From the NCBI RefSeq assembly GCF_014650755.1, contig NZ_BMVO01000026.1, positions 32,998-96,997 on the forward strand: a DNA stretch of 64,000 nt, in the 5' to 3' direction. This DNA is from Streptomyces chryseus. Its GTDB lineage: Bacteria; Actinomycetota; Actinomycetes; Streptomycetales; Streptomycetaceae. How positions within the stretch are numbered: the stretch's first letter is position 1; every line of letters starts with the position of its first letter. The notes beneath the pieces were generated by a model, which searched no databases, had not been told where the DNA came from, and saw only the letters and a program-made list of their open reading frames with translations. Below are positions 43,335-51,851 of this stretch, in pieces. The translations under genes and the position numbers were made by a program.

Positions 43335-44522
43335 GTGACACCGCCTGCCCCGGAGGACGCCGCCGTGCACCTTGCCCCCACCGCGCGCCAGCGGAGGTTG
43401 CGCGCCGAACTGCGTTCGTACTTCCGGGAAGTGGTGCGCGGTACGGACCCGCACGACGCCGCGGCGCAGCGCGCGCTCCTGCGGCGGATCGGCGGCGACG
43501 GGATGCTCGGGCTCGGCTGGCCCGTCGCGTACGGCGGCCAGGGACGTGGCGCCGACGAGCAGTTCGTGTTCTTCGACGAGGCGTACCGGGCCGGCGCCCC
43601 CGTCTCCATGGTCACGCTCAACACGGTCGGGCCGACGCTGATGAAATGCGGGACGCCCGCGCAGAAGGACTACTTCCTCCCCCGGATCCTGCGCGGCGAG
43701 AGCGTCTTCGCGATCGGTTACACCGAGCCGTCGGCGGGTACGGACCTCGCCTCGCTGCGCACCCGCGCGGTGCGCGAGGGCGAGGAGTGGGTCGTCGACG
43801 GTCAGAAGATCTTCACCAGCAACGCGCAGAACGCCGACTGGATCTGGCTCGCCTGCCGTACGGACCCGGACGCCCCCAAGCACAAGGGCATCTCGATCGT
43901 GCTGGTGCCGACGGACGCGCCGGGCTTCTCCTGGACGCCGATCGAGACGGTCGGGGGCCTCACCACCACCGCGACGTACTACGACGGCGTACGCGTGCCC
44001 GCGGGGAACCTCGTCGGCCCCGAACACGGCGGCTGGGGGCTGATCACCAACCAGCTGAACCACGAACGGGTGGCGCTCGCCGCGATCGGCATGCAGGCCG
44101 AGGACTGCTACGACCAGGTGCTCGCCTACGCCACGACCCCCGGCCCGGAGACCGGCGAGCGGCCCGCCGACCGGCCGTGGGTACGGGCCCGGCTGGCCGA
44201 GGCGCACGCCAGGCTGGCGGCGGTGCGGCTGCTGAACTGGCGGCTGGTCGGGGACGTCGGGGCGGGGGCGCCGGCGCCGGGTGACGCGAGCGGCGTGAAG
44301 TTCATGGGAACCGAATCGGCCGTCGCGGTGTATCGCATGTGCCAGGAAATCGCGGGCCCGGCGGCAATGGTGCGGTCCGGTTCCGTGGGGGTCTGGGGGG
44401 ACGGGGAGCTGGAGCGCATGAACAGGGCGGCGCAGATCAACACGTTCGGGGGCGGGGTGAGCGAGGTGCAGCGCGAGATCGTGGCGACGATGCGGCTCGG
44501 CATGCCGAGGGGGCGGCGATGA
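43335..44522 (+). CDS. Acyl-CoA dehydrogenase, ChsE2 (FadE29)-like
   Basis: The 395-residue acyl-CoA dehydrogenase has the flavin/substrate segments FAIGYTEPSAGTDLASLRT and WVVDGQKIFTSNAQNADWIW, an ERVALAAIGMQ helix and the C-terminal GGGVSEVQREIVATMRLG. Its length matches mycobacterial ChsE2 (FadE29), one half of the alpha2beta2 dehydrogenase acting on the C3 steroid side chain; the second half is encoded at 45463. It is first of five overlapping genes. GTG 43335 is taken; GTG 43366 is an alternative. Confidence 0.87.
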   Translation: MTPPAPEDAAVHLAPTARQRRLRAELRSYFREVVRGTDPHDAAAQRALLRRIGGDGMLGLGWPVAYGGQGRGADEQFVFFDEAYRAGAPVSMVTLNTVGPTLMKCGTPAQKDYFLPRILRGESVFAIGYTEPSAGTDLASLRTRAVREGEEWVVDGQKIFTSNAQNADWIWLACRTDPDAPKHKGISIVLVPTDAPGFSWTPIETVGGLTTTATYYDGVRVPAGNLVGPEHGGWGLITNQLNHERVALAAIGMQAEDCYDQVLAYATTPGPETGERPADRPWVRARLAEAHARLAAVRLLNWRLVGDVGAGAPAPGDASGVKFMGTESAVAVYRMCQEIAGPAAMVRSGSVGVWGDGELERMNRAAQINTFGGGVSEVQREIVATMRLGMPRGRR

Positions 44523-45463
44523 GCGCGGACCGGGTGACGGGGGCGGACCCGGCGGACCTGTACGCGGTGCTGAAGGGGTTCGAGGGGCGGCCCGCCGCGG
44601 TGGCGGGTGTCGGCAAGGACCCGGTCAACGAGCCGATGATCAGGCACTGGTGCGAGGCGATGGGGGACACCGGGGCGGCGTACCGCGGCCCGGGGGCGAT
44701 CGCCCCGCCGACCATGCTCCAGGCATGGACGATGGGCGGCCTGTCGGGGCATACGGGCAGGTCGCAGGCGTACGACGAACTGCTCGCACTGCTGGACGGC
44801 GCCGGGTACACCTCGGTGGTCGCGACGGACTGCGAGCAGGAGTACGAGCGAGACCTGCGGCCCGGGGACCGGATCACCTTCGACGCCGTGATCGAGTCCG
44901 TCTCCGCGCGCAAGACCACCACGCTCGGCACGGGGTACTTCGTCACGACCCGGACGGACGTCCGCGCGCAGGGGGAGCCGGCCGGGACGCATCGGTTCCG
45001 CATCCTCAAGTACGCGCCGGCCGCGCGGCGCGGCGGCGACGACCGGGCGAAGCGGCCCCGGCCCGTCGTCAACCGGGACAACGCGGGCTTCTGGGACGGG
45101 GTGGCCGAGCACAAGCTGCTGATCCAGCGGTGCGCGGGGTGCGGGACCCTGCGGTTCCCCTGGCTGCCGGGGTGCGGGCGCTGCGGGGCGCAGGAGTGGG
45201 ACCCGGTCGAGGTGAGCGGGGCGGGCACGGTGTTCTCGTACGTCGTCATGCACCGCCCGGTGTTCCCCGCCTTCGACCCGCCGTACGCCGTGGCGCTGAT
45301 CGAGCTCGCCGAGGGGGTGCGGATGGTCGGCAACGTGGTCGGGGTGCCGTACGGGGAGGTGCGGATCGGGATGCCGGTGCGGGCGGAGTTCGTGCGGGTG
45401 GACGGGGAGTGGGAGCTTCCGGTGTTCCGGCCGGCCGACGGCGGACGAGGGGGGCGGGGCTGA
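44519..45463 (+). CDS. MaoC-like/DUF35 OB-fold fusion protein, ChsH2-like
   Basis: The 314-residue protein has an N-terminal hotdog (MaoC-like) domain (~1-170) with EPMIRHWCEAMGD but without the catalytic Asp-x-x-x-His pair. A C-terminal DUF35 domain (~185-305) follows, with a zinc ribbon CAGCGTLRFPWLPGCGRC and an OB-fold. This fusion is characteristic of mycobacterial ChsH2, whose hotdog half pairs with ChsH1 as enoyl-CoA hydratase and whose DUF35 half binds the aldolase Ltp2. The ATG overlaps the preceding stop (ATGA). Confidence 0.87.
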   Translation: MSADRVTGADPADLYAVLKGFEGRPAAVAGVGKDPVNEPMIRHWCEAMGDTGAAYRGPGAIAPPTMLQAWTMGGLSGHTGRSQAYDELLALLDGAGYTSVVATDCEQEYERDLRPGDRITFDAVIESVSARKTTTLGTGYFVTTRTDVRAQGEPAGTHRFRILKYAPAARRGGDDRAKRPRPVVNRDNAGFWDGVAEHKLLIQRCAGCGTLRFPWLPGCGRCGAQEWDPVEVSGAGTVFSYVVMHRPVFPAFDPPYAVALIELAEGVRMVGNVVGVPYGEVRIGMPVRAEFVRVDGEWELPVFRPADGGRGGRG

Positions 45464-46587
45464 TGGATTTCGAGCCCACGGTGGAGCAGCGGGCGGCCCG
45501 GGACCTGGCCGCGCGGATCTTCGCGGACCTGTCGACGCACGACCGGCTGACCGCCGCCGGGACGGGCACGGACGCCGGGCTGTGGAAGGCGCTGTGCGCG
45601 GCGGGGCTCGTCGCCTCGGTCGAGGAGACCGGCCTGCTCGGGCTGGTGCTGCTGCTGGAGGAGCAGGGGCGTACGACGGCGCAGGTGCCGTTCGCCGCGA
45701 CGTGTGTGTACGGGATGCTGGCGGTCGCCGCGCTGGGCACGCCGGAGCAGCGGGCCCGGCTGCTGCCGGCGATCGGGTCGGGCGCGGTGGTGGTGACGGG
45801 GGCCTTCCCGTCCACCGGGGCGGTACGGGCGGACGCGTCCGGGGCGTTGAGCGGCGTCGCGGCGGTGGTGCCCTGGCTGCGCGGCGCCACGCACGTGCTG
45901 GTCGCGGACGCGTCGCCGGAGCGGGCGCTGTGGCTGGTGGCGACGGGGGACGGCGGGGGCGCGGCCGGGGTGACGGTGGAGGAGGTCGACACCACCGCGC
46001 CGTGGGCGGCGGGGCGGCTGACGCTGGACGGAGCACGGGGGGAGAGGCTCGGCGGGACGGCTGGGGCGGACGTACAGGGCGGTCCGGACGCGCCGGACGG
46101 GCCGGAAGCGCCCGTCGGGGCGTACGCGTTCGTGCTCGCGGTCAGCCGGGTCGCCTTCGCCGGGCTTCAGGCCGGGGTGTGCGCCGGTTCGCTGGCCCGT
46201 GCGGTGGCCCACACCGCGCAGCGGGAGCAGTTCGGGCGGCCGTTGTCGGCCAACCAAGGCGTGCTGCTGCGGGCCGCCGACGCGTACATGGACACCGAGG
46301 CGATCCGGGTCACCGCGTACGAGGCCGCCTGGCGTCACGACGAGCGGCTGCCCTTCGCCACCCACGCCCTGACCGCCGCCTGGTGGGCGTCGGAGGCCGG
46401 GCAGCGGGTCGTGCACGCCGGGCAGCATCTGCACGGCGGCGCCGGGGCCGACCTGGAGCACCCCGTCCACCGGCACTTCCTCTGGGGGCGGCAGCTCGAC
46501 TCCCACCTCGGCAGTGGCGGCGAAGTACTGGAGGAGCTCGGCGTCTTGCTGTGCTCGGAACAGCGGAAGGAGGGCGAGGCGCGATGA
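45463..46587 (+). CDS. Acyl-CoA dehydrogenase, ChsE1 (FadE28)-like
   Basis: This is a shorter acyl-CoA dehydrogenase paralogue of 374 residues. The middle beta domain is divergent and Gly/Ala-rich (SGALSGVAAVVPWLRGATHV), while the C-terminal helices keep QREQFGRPLSANQGVLLRAADAY and LHGGAGADLEHPVHRHF. In mycobacteria ChsE1 is the partner that completes the active site of ChsE2. Its ATG shares one base with the upstream stop. Confidence 0.85.
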   Translation: MDFEPTVEQRAARDLAARIFADLSTHDRLTAAGTGTDAGLWKALCAAGLVASVEETGLLGLVLLLEEQGRTTAQVPFAATCVYGMLAVAALGTPEQRARLLPAIGSGAVVVTGAFPSTGAVRADASGALSGVAAVVPWLRGATHVLVADASPERALWLVATGDGGGAAGVTVEEVDTTAPWAAGRLTLDGARGERLGGTAGADVQGGPDAPDGPEAPVGAYAFVLAVSRVAFAGLQAGVCAGSLARAVAHTAQREQFGRPLSANQGVLLRAADAYMDTEAIRVTAYEAAWRHDERLPFATHALTAAWWASEAGQRVVHAGQHLHGGAGADLEHPVHRHFLWGRQLDSHLGSGGEVLEELGVLLCSEQRKEGEAR

Positions 46588-46979
46588 AGGCCGGGGACGA
46601 GCTGCCGGCGCTGGAGATCCCGGTCACCCGCACCTTGATCGTCGCGGGCGCCGTGGCCTCCCGCGACTACCAGGACGTGCACCACGACACCGAGGCCGCG
46701 CGGGCGAAGGGGGCGCCCGACATCTTCATGAACATCCTGACGACCAACGGCCTCGTCGGCCGGTACGTCACCGACCACTTCGGCCCCGCCGCCCGCCTGC
46801 GCGCCGTCAGGATCCGCCTCGGAGCGCCCAACTACCCCGGCGACACGATGGTGCTCACCGGCACCGTCACCGCCCTGGGCCCGGACGGCACCGCCGAGGT
46901 GCGGATCGTCGGCGCCAACGGACTCGGCCACCACGTCACCGGCACGGTGACCGTCAGCGTCCAGGAGCAGGACTCGTGA
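46584..46979 (+). CDS. MaoC-type hotdog enoyl-CoA hydratase subunit, ChsH1-like
   Basis: The 131-residue single hotdog domain keeps the hydratase motif SRDYQDVHHD (Asp and His at ~31-38) and the following AARAKGAPDIFMN. The size equals mycobacterial ChsH1, which pairs with ChsH2 to hydrate the steroid enoyl-CoA. The ATG overlaps the preceding stop (ATGA). Confidence 0.87.
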   Translation: MKAGDELPALEIPVTRTLIVAGAVASRDYQDVHHDTEAARAKGAPDIFMNILTTNGLVGRYVTDHFGPAARLRAVRIRLGAPNYPGDTMVLTGTVTALGPDGTAEVRIVGANGLGHHVTGTVTVSVQEQDS

Positions 46980-48142
46980 GCGTACGCAGCGCCGACACGC
47001 TCGGCGGGAAGGCCGCGATCGTCGGCATCGGGGCGACCGAGTTCTCCAAGGACTCGGGGCGCAGCGAGCTGAAACTGGCCGTGGAGGCGGTACGGGCCGC
47101 GCTCGCGGACGCCGGTCTCACACCCGCCGACGTCGACGGGATGGTCACCTTCACCATGGACACCAGCCCCGAGATCACCGTCGCCCAGGCGGCCGGCATC
47201 GGCGAGCTGTCGTTCTTCTCCCGCGTCCACTACGGCGGCGGCGCGGCCTGCGCCACCGTCCAGCAGGCCGCCCTCGCCGTCGCGAGCGGGGTGGCCGAAG
47301 TGGTGGTCTGCTACCGGGCGTTCAACGAGCGGTCGGGGCGCCGTTTCGGGGCGGGCGTGCAGCACCGCGAGCCGTCCGCCGAGGGAGCGGCCCTCGGCTG
47401 GAACCTGCCGTCCGGGCTGCTCACGCCCGCCTCCTGGGTCGCCATGGCCGCACAGCGCTACCTCCACGCGTACGGCCTCACGCCCGACGTCCTCGGCCAC
47501 GTCGCCGTCACCGGCCGCCGTCACGCCGCCCGCAATCCGGCCGCGTACTTCTACGGGAAGCCCATCACCCTCGCCGACCACGCCGCCTCGCGCTGGATCG
47601 TCGAACCGCTGCGGCTGCTCGACTGCTGCCAGGAGACCGACGGCGGGCAGGCGCTCGTCGTGACCTCCGCCGAGCGGGCCGGGGACCTGCCGCACCCGCC
47701 CGCGCTGATCGTCGCCGCGGCGCAGGGCGCGGGGCGCGGCCAGGAGCAGATGACCAGCTACTACCGCGACGGCCTGACCGGGCTGCCCGAGACGAACGTG
47801 GTGGCCCGCCAGTTGTGGCGGACCTCCGGCCTGCGGCCCGCCGACATCGACGTGGGGATCCTCTACGACCACTTCACCCCGTTCGTGCTGATACAGCTGG
47901 AGGAGTTCGGCTTCTGCGGGCCCGGGGAGGGCGCCGCGTTCGTCGCCGAGGACGTGCTGGCGCTGAACACGCACGGCGGGCAGCTCGGCGAGGCGTACCT
48001 GCACGGCATGAACGGCATCGCGGAGGCGGTCAGACAGCTGCGCGGCACGTCGGTGAACCAGGTACCCGGCGCCGCCCGGTCGCTGGTGACGGCGGGCACC
48101 GGCGTTCCCACGTCCGGGTTGATCCTCGGCGCGGATGGCTGA
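46976..48142 (+). CDS. Thiolase-like lipid-transfer protein (Ltp2-like aldolase)
   Basis: The 388-residue thiolase-fold protein has a nucleotide-type start AIVGIGATEFSKDSGRSELK, HYGGGAACATVQQAALAVASG, and C-terminal LYDHFTPFVLIQLEEFGFC and NTHGGQLGEAYLHGMNG. Mycobacterial Ltp2 cleaves the hydrated propanoyl side chain by retro-aldol chemistry in complex with the DUF35 domain of ChsH2, which is encoded two genes upstream. Its GTG overlaps the preceding stop (GTGA). It ends the five-gene set. Confidence 0.87.
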   Translation: MSVRSADTLGGKAAIVGIGATEFSKDSGRSELKLAVEAVRAALADAGLTPADVDGMVTFTMDTSPEITVAQAAGIGELSFFSRVHYGGGAACATVQQAALAVASGVAEVVVCYRAFNERSGRRFGAGVQHREPSAEGAALGWNLPSGLLTPASWVAMAAQRYLHAYGLTPDVLGHVAVTGRRHAARNPAAYFYGKPITLADHAASRWIVEPLRLLDCCQETDGGQALVVTSAERAGDLPHPPALIVAAAQGAGRGQEQMTSYYRDGLTGLPETNVVARQLWRTSGLRPADIDVGILYDHFTPFVLIQLEEFGFCGPGEGAAFVAEDVLALNTHGGQLGEAYLHGMNGIAEAVRQLRGTSVNQVPGAARSLVTAGTGVPTSGLILGADG

Positions 48143-48194
48143 CTGCGGAGTGTGAAGCGCCGCGGTGCGCCGGGGGAGCCGTTCACTCTCCCTC

Positions 48195-49055
48195 ATGTAC
48201 CCGTACCTAAAGAGGCTCATCGGACATGGACTCGCGCTGGCCGCCGTGATCGGCGTGCTGGCCCTTCCCCAGCGGACGGAGGCGAGGGAGGCGGCCGGGG
48301 CGCGGCCCGCCACGACCGAGGCGCCGGCCGCGCGGACCGTGACGTTCCGCGGCCGGGCGTTCGACACCTGCCAGGCCCCGCCGGTCTCCACGCTGCGCGC
48401 CTGGCGTTCCTCGCCGTACCGCGGTGTCGCCGTGTACTTCGGCGGTCGCGGCCGGGCCTGCCCCCACCAGCGCCACCTCAGCAAGCAGTGGGTGGCGGAC
48501 GCGGACCGCATGGGCTGGCGGGTCCTGCCCGCCTTCGTCGGCTCGCAGTCCCCGTGCGTGCACGCCAAGAACAAGCGTCACGTCCGTATCGGCCGTGCGC
48601 CCTGGCGCCAGGGCCGGAAGGAGGGACGGGACGCGGTCAACGCGGCGAAGGCCCACGGCATGCTCGCGGGCAGCGCGCTCTACCTCGACATGGAGGCGTA
48701 CGACGAGGGCGACCGCCGCTGCGCGCGCACCACGCTCGACTTCGTCCGCGGCTGGAACCGCGAGGTGCGCAAGCACGCCTACCTGCCCGGGTTCTACAGC
48801 AGCGCGGAGTCCGGCGTGCGGCACATGGAGCGCTCCCGCAAGGCGGGGGTCACGGACCTGCCGTCGGTGATGTGGTTCGCCCGCTGGAACGGCAAGCCGG
48901 CGCTGTACGGCGAACGCGTCCTGCCCCGCGACGCCTGGGCACCGCACCGCCGCATCCACCAGTACGCGGGCAACGTCAGCGAGAAGCACGGCGGCAAGCG
49001 CCTGACCATCGACCGCAACTCGGTGGACGCCCCGGTGGCCCGCATCGGCCGCTGA
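48195..49055 (+). CDS. Secreted DUF1906 (glycoside hydrolase-like) protein
   Basis: The ~286-residue protein has an N-terminal membrane/signal segment (IGHGLALAAVIGVLALPQ) and a DUF1906 TIM-barrel-like domain: FDTCQAPPVSTLRAW, YRGVAVYFGGRG, GWRVLPAFVGSQSPC and the acidic pair LYLDMEAYDEGD. Relatives include mycobacterial Rv2525c, a Tat-secreted glycoside-hydrolase-like protein; here no RR signal is present. The ATG at 48195 is chosen; a GTG at 48165 is possible. It is not obviously part of the steroid set. Confidence 0.85.
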   Translation: MYPYLKRLIGHGLALAAVIGVLALPQRTEAREAAGARPATTEAPAARTVTFRGRAFDTCQAPPVSTLRAWRSSPYRGVAVYFGGRGRACPHQRHLSKQWVADADRMGWRVLPAFVGSQSPCVHAKNKRHVRIGRAPWRQGRKEGRDAVNAAKAHGMLAGSALYLDMEAYDEGDRRCARTTLDFVRGWNREVRKHAYLPGFYSSAESGVRHMERSRKAGVTDLPSVMWFARWNGKPALYGERVLPRDAWAPHRRIHQYAGNVSEKHGGKRLTIDRNSVDAPVARIGR

Positions 49056-49079
49056 CCGGCTGCCGCACCAGGGCCGACC

Positions 49080-49330
49080 GCCCGCGCAGCGGGGGCGACC
49101 GGAGGGCCGACCGCCCGCACGCCCTGAGGAGCCCGCCCGTACGCCCCCGAGATCATCCGCCCGCACTCCAAGGATCACCCGCCCGCACCCCCCGAGAACC
49201 CCGGCCGGTACACCCCGGCAACACCGCCCGGTACACCGCGAGTGCACCCCGGCCACACCGGCCCGTACACCGCGAGAACACCCGCCCGGCCGGCCCCGCC
49301 CCTGAGACGCGCCCCCTACCCGGGACCGGG
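49080..49330. repeat. C-rich degenerate tandem repeat in a 387-bp intergenic region
   Basis: The gap 49056-49442 has no supported gene. Within it, variants of CCCGGTACACCGCGAG and CACCCGCCCGCAC repeat with shifting spacing, for example GGTACACC at ~49208 and ~49231 and GTACACCGCGAG at ~49233 and ~49264. The plus strand is strongly C-biased. Confidence 0.55.
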
Positions 49331-49430
49331 CGCCCTCCACCCGCAGGAGGTGGGGCCGGCCCCGCCCCTACAACCTGAGGCGGACTCACTTTCGGCACCT
49401 GGGGCCGATCCGCGGCGCGCGCCCCGCTCC

Positions 49431-49436
49431 TAGCGT
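49431..49436 (+). promoter_or_regulatory. -10 element TAGCGT of a probable leaderless promoter
   Basis: TAGCGT ends six bases before the ATG of the sigma factor gene. The spacing predicts transcription starting at the start codon. Confidence 0.5.
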
Positions 49437-49442
49437 GGAGCC

Positions 49443-50009
49443 ATGACCACGCCTGTCTGCACCAGCGCGACCAAGGCGGCGACCAGGGCGGCGACGCCGA
49501 CGCCCTGCCCGTCGTTCTCCACGTACGTACGCGCCCGGGGCCCCGTACTGCTGCGCACCGCCCGCTCGCTCACCGCCAATCCGTGCGACGCGGAGGACCT
49601 GCTGCAGACGGCGCTCACCAAGACGTACGTCGCCTGGGACCGCATCGAGGACCACCGGGCCGTCGACGGGTACGTACGCCGCGCCCTGATCAACACCCGC
49701 ACCTCCCAGTGGCGCAAGCGCAAGGTCGACGAGTACGCCACCGACGAGCTGCCCGAGCCCGCCGCCGCCTTCGCCACCGGCCCGGCGGCCGACCCCGCCG
49801 AGCAGCAGGCACTGCGCGACGCGATGTGGCGGGCGGTCATGAAGCTGCCGGACCGCCAGCGCGCCATGGTCGTCCTGCGCTACTACGAGGACCTCAGCGA
49901 GGTCCGGACGGCCGAGGTCCTCGGCGTCTCCGTCGGTACGGTCAAGAGCGCCGTCTCGCGCGCCCTCGGCAAGCTCCGCGACGACCCGGAACTCGCCCCC
50001 GTGCGCTGA
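49443..50009 (+). CDS. ECF sigma factor, SigE (SigE-family) type
   Basis: The 188-residue ECF sigma factor has region 2 FSTYVRARGPVLLRTARSLT with DAEDLLQTALTKTYVAWDRI, and region 4 LPDRQRAMVVLRYYEDLSEV with TAEVLGVSVGTVKSAVSRA. The RNA polymerase-binding and -10 recognition segments are intact. No anti-sigma gene is adjacent. The first ~25 residues are Thr/Ala-rich and may be dispensable. Its regulon is unknown. Confidence 0.9.
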   Translation: MTTPVCTSATKAATRAATPTPCPSFSTYVRARGPVLLRTARSLTANPCDAEDLLQTALTKTYVAWDRIEDHRAVDGYVRRALINTRTSQWRKRKVDEYATDELPEPAAAFATGPAADPAEQQALRDAMWRAVMKLPDRQRAMVVLRYYEDLSEVRTAEVLGVSVGTVKSAVSRALGKLRDDPELAPVR

Positions 50010-50052
50010 CGGCTCAGCGGGCGCGGCGGATTTCGTACGCCCGGAACTAGTG

Positions 50053-50070
50053 ACATACCGCTTGGTACGT
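50053..50070 (+). promoter_or_regulatory. Candidate operator upstream of the acyl-CoA synthetase gene
   Basis: ACATACC (50053-50059) and GGTACGT (50064-50070) form a near-perfect inverted repeat over GCTT, 55 bp before the GTG start. The shape resembles TetR-family sites of fatty acid genes. Confidence 0.4.
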
Positions 50071-50125
50071 GCGCAGAATCAGGCCACCCTTATTACTGCC
50101 GCGTAGCGCCCACCGGGAGGACGCC

Positions 50126-51769
50126 GTGCTGAGCACCATGCAGGACGTACCACTGACCGTGACCCGCATCCTGAAGCACGGGATGACGATCTACGGTCGC
50201 TCACAGGTCACCACATGGACCGGTGAGGAGCCGCAGCGCCGCACCTTCGCCGAGACGGGCGAGCGCGCCACACGGCTCGCGAACGCACTGCGCGACGAAC
50301 TCGGGGTCGACGGCGACCAGCGGGTGGCCACCCTCATGTGGAACAACGCCGAGCACCTGGAGGCGTACCTCGCGATCCCCTCCATGGGCGCCGTGCTCCA
50401 CCCGCTCAACCTGCGGCTGCCCCCCGAGCAGCTGGTGTGGATCGTCAACCACGCCGCCGACCGCGTCGTCATCGCCAACGGCTCGCTGCTGCCGCTGCTC
50501 GCGCCGCTCCTCCCGCACCTGAAGACCGTCGAGCACGTGGTCGTCTCGGGTCCGGGCGACCGCTCGCTGCTCGACGGCTGCGCGCCGCGGGTGCACGAGT
50601 ACGAGGACCTGATCGCGGACCGCCCCACCACGTACGACTGGCCGGAGCTGGACGAACGCGCCGCCGCGGCCATGTGTTACACCTCCGGCACCACCGGCGA
50701 CCCCAAGGGCGTCGTCTACTCGCACCGGTCCCTCTACCTGCACTCCATGCAGGTCAACATGGCCGAGTCGATGGGCCTCACCGACAAGGACACCACCCTG
50801 GTGGTCGTCCCCCAGTTCCACGTCATGGCCTGGGGGCTGCCGCACGCCACCTTCATGACCGGCATCAACATGCTCATGCCGGACCGCTTCCTGCAGCCCG
50901 CCCCGCTCGCCGAGATGATCGAGCGGGAGAAGCCGACGCACGCCGCCGCCGTCCCCACCATCTGGCAGGGCCTGCTCGCCGAGGTCACCGCCCACCCGCG
51001 CGACCTCTCCTCCATGGCGAGCGTCACCATCGGCGGCGCGGCCTGCCCGCCGGCCCTGATGGAGGCGTACGACAAGCTCGGGGTGCGCCTGTGCCACGCC
51101 TGGGGCATGACGGAGACCTCCCCCCTCGGCACCATGGCCCACCCGCCGGCGGGACTCACCCCCGAGGAGGAGTGGCCGTACCGCGTCACACAGGGCCGCT
51201 TCCCGGCCGGTGTCGAGGCGCGCCTGATCGGGCCCGCCGGCGAGACCCTCGCCTGGGACGGCGAGTCGGCCGGTGAGCTGGAGGTACGCGGCCCCTGGAT
51301 CGCCGGGTCTTACTACGGCGGCGCGGCCGGGGAGGACTTCAGGCCCGCCGACAAGTTCAGCGAGGACGGCTGGCTCAAGACCGGTGACATCGGCGTCATC
51401 AGCACCGACGGCTTCCTCACCCTCACCGACCGGGCGAAGGACGTGATCAAGTCGGGCGGCGAGTGGATCTCCAGCGTCGAGCTGGAGAACGCCCTGATGG
51501 CCCACCCGGACGTCGCGGAGGCGGCGGTCGTCGCCGTGCCGGACGACAGGTGGAGCGAGCGGCCGCTGGCCACCGTGGTGCTGAAGGAGGGCGCGACCGC
51601 GGACTACGAGGAGCTGCGGGCCTTCCTCTCCGGGCGGATCGCGAAGTGGCAGCTGCCGGAGCGGTGGGCGCTGATCCCGGCCGTGCCCAAGACGAGCGTG
51701 GGCAAGTTCGACAAGAAGGTGATCCGCAAGCAGTACGCGGACGGCGAGCTGGACGTCACGAAGTTCTGA
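50126..51769 (+). CDS. Long-chain fatty acid/steroid acyl-CoA synthetase (FadD-like)
   Basis: The 547-residue adenylate-forming enzyme has P-loop CYTSGTTGDPKGVVYSH (~190), the A8 region GWLKTGDIGVISTDGFLTLT, RAKDVIKSGGEWISSVELEN and the C-terminal catalytic Lys in PKTSVGKFDKKVIRKQY. It activates a carboxylic acid as AMP and transfers it to CoA. In mycobacterial sterol catabolism such enzymes load the side-chain acid; here the link to the genes at 43.3-48.1 kb is by proximity. GTG 50126 follows GGGAGGACGCC. Confidence 0.9.
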   Translation: MLSTMQDVPLTVTRILKHGMTIYGRSQVTTWTGEEPQRRTFAETGERATRLANALRDELGVDGDQRVATLMWNNAEHLEAYLAIPSMGAVLHPLNLRLPPEQLVWIVNHAADRVVIANGSLLPLLAPLLPHLKTVEHVVVSGPGDRSLLDGCAPRVHEYEDLIADRPTTYDWPELDERAAAAMCYTSGTTGDPKGVVYSHRSLYLHSMQVNMAESMGLTDKDTTLVVVPQFHVMAWGLPHATFMTGINMLMPDRFLQPAPLAEMIEREKPTHAAAVPTIWQGLLAEVTAHPRDLSSMASVTIGGAACPPALMEAYDKLGVRLCHAWGMTETSPLGTMAHPPAGLTPEEEWPYRVTQGRFPAGVEARLIGPAGETLAWDGESAGELEVRGPWIAGSYYGGAAGEDFRPADKFSEDGWLKTGDIGVISTDGFLTLTDRAKDVIKSGGEWISSVELENALMAHPDVAEAAVVAVPDDRWSERPLATVVLKEGATADYEELRAFLSGRIAKWQLPERWALIPAVPKTSVGKFDKKVIRKQYADGELDVTKF

Positions 51770-51798
51770 CGCCGTTCCTCCCGCCTTTCCCGGAACCG

Positions 51799-51834
51799 CT
51801 GAAGGGGCCCCGCAACGGCGCGGGGCCCCTTCAG
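51799..51834. terminator. 15-bp hairpin between the acyl-CoA synthetase and the converging PAS gene
   Basis: CTGAAGGGGCCCCGC (51799-51813) pairs with GCGGGGCCCCTTCAG (51820-51834) over a 6-base loop. It lies between convergent stops and can serve both. Confidence 0.8.
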
Positions 51835-51851
51835 TGCGTGGTGTCGACGGC

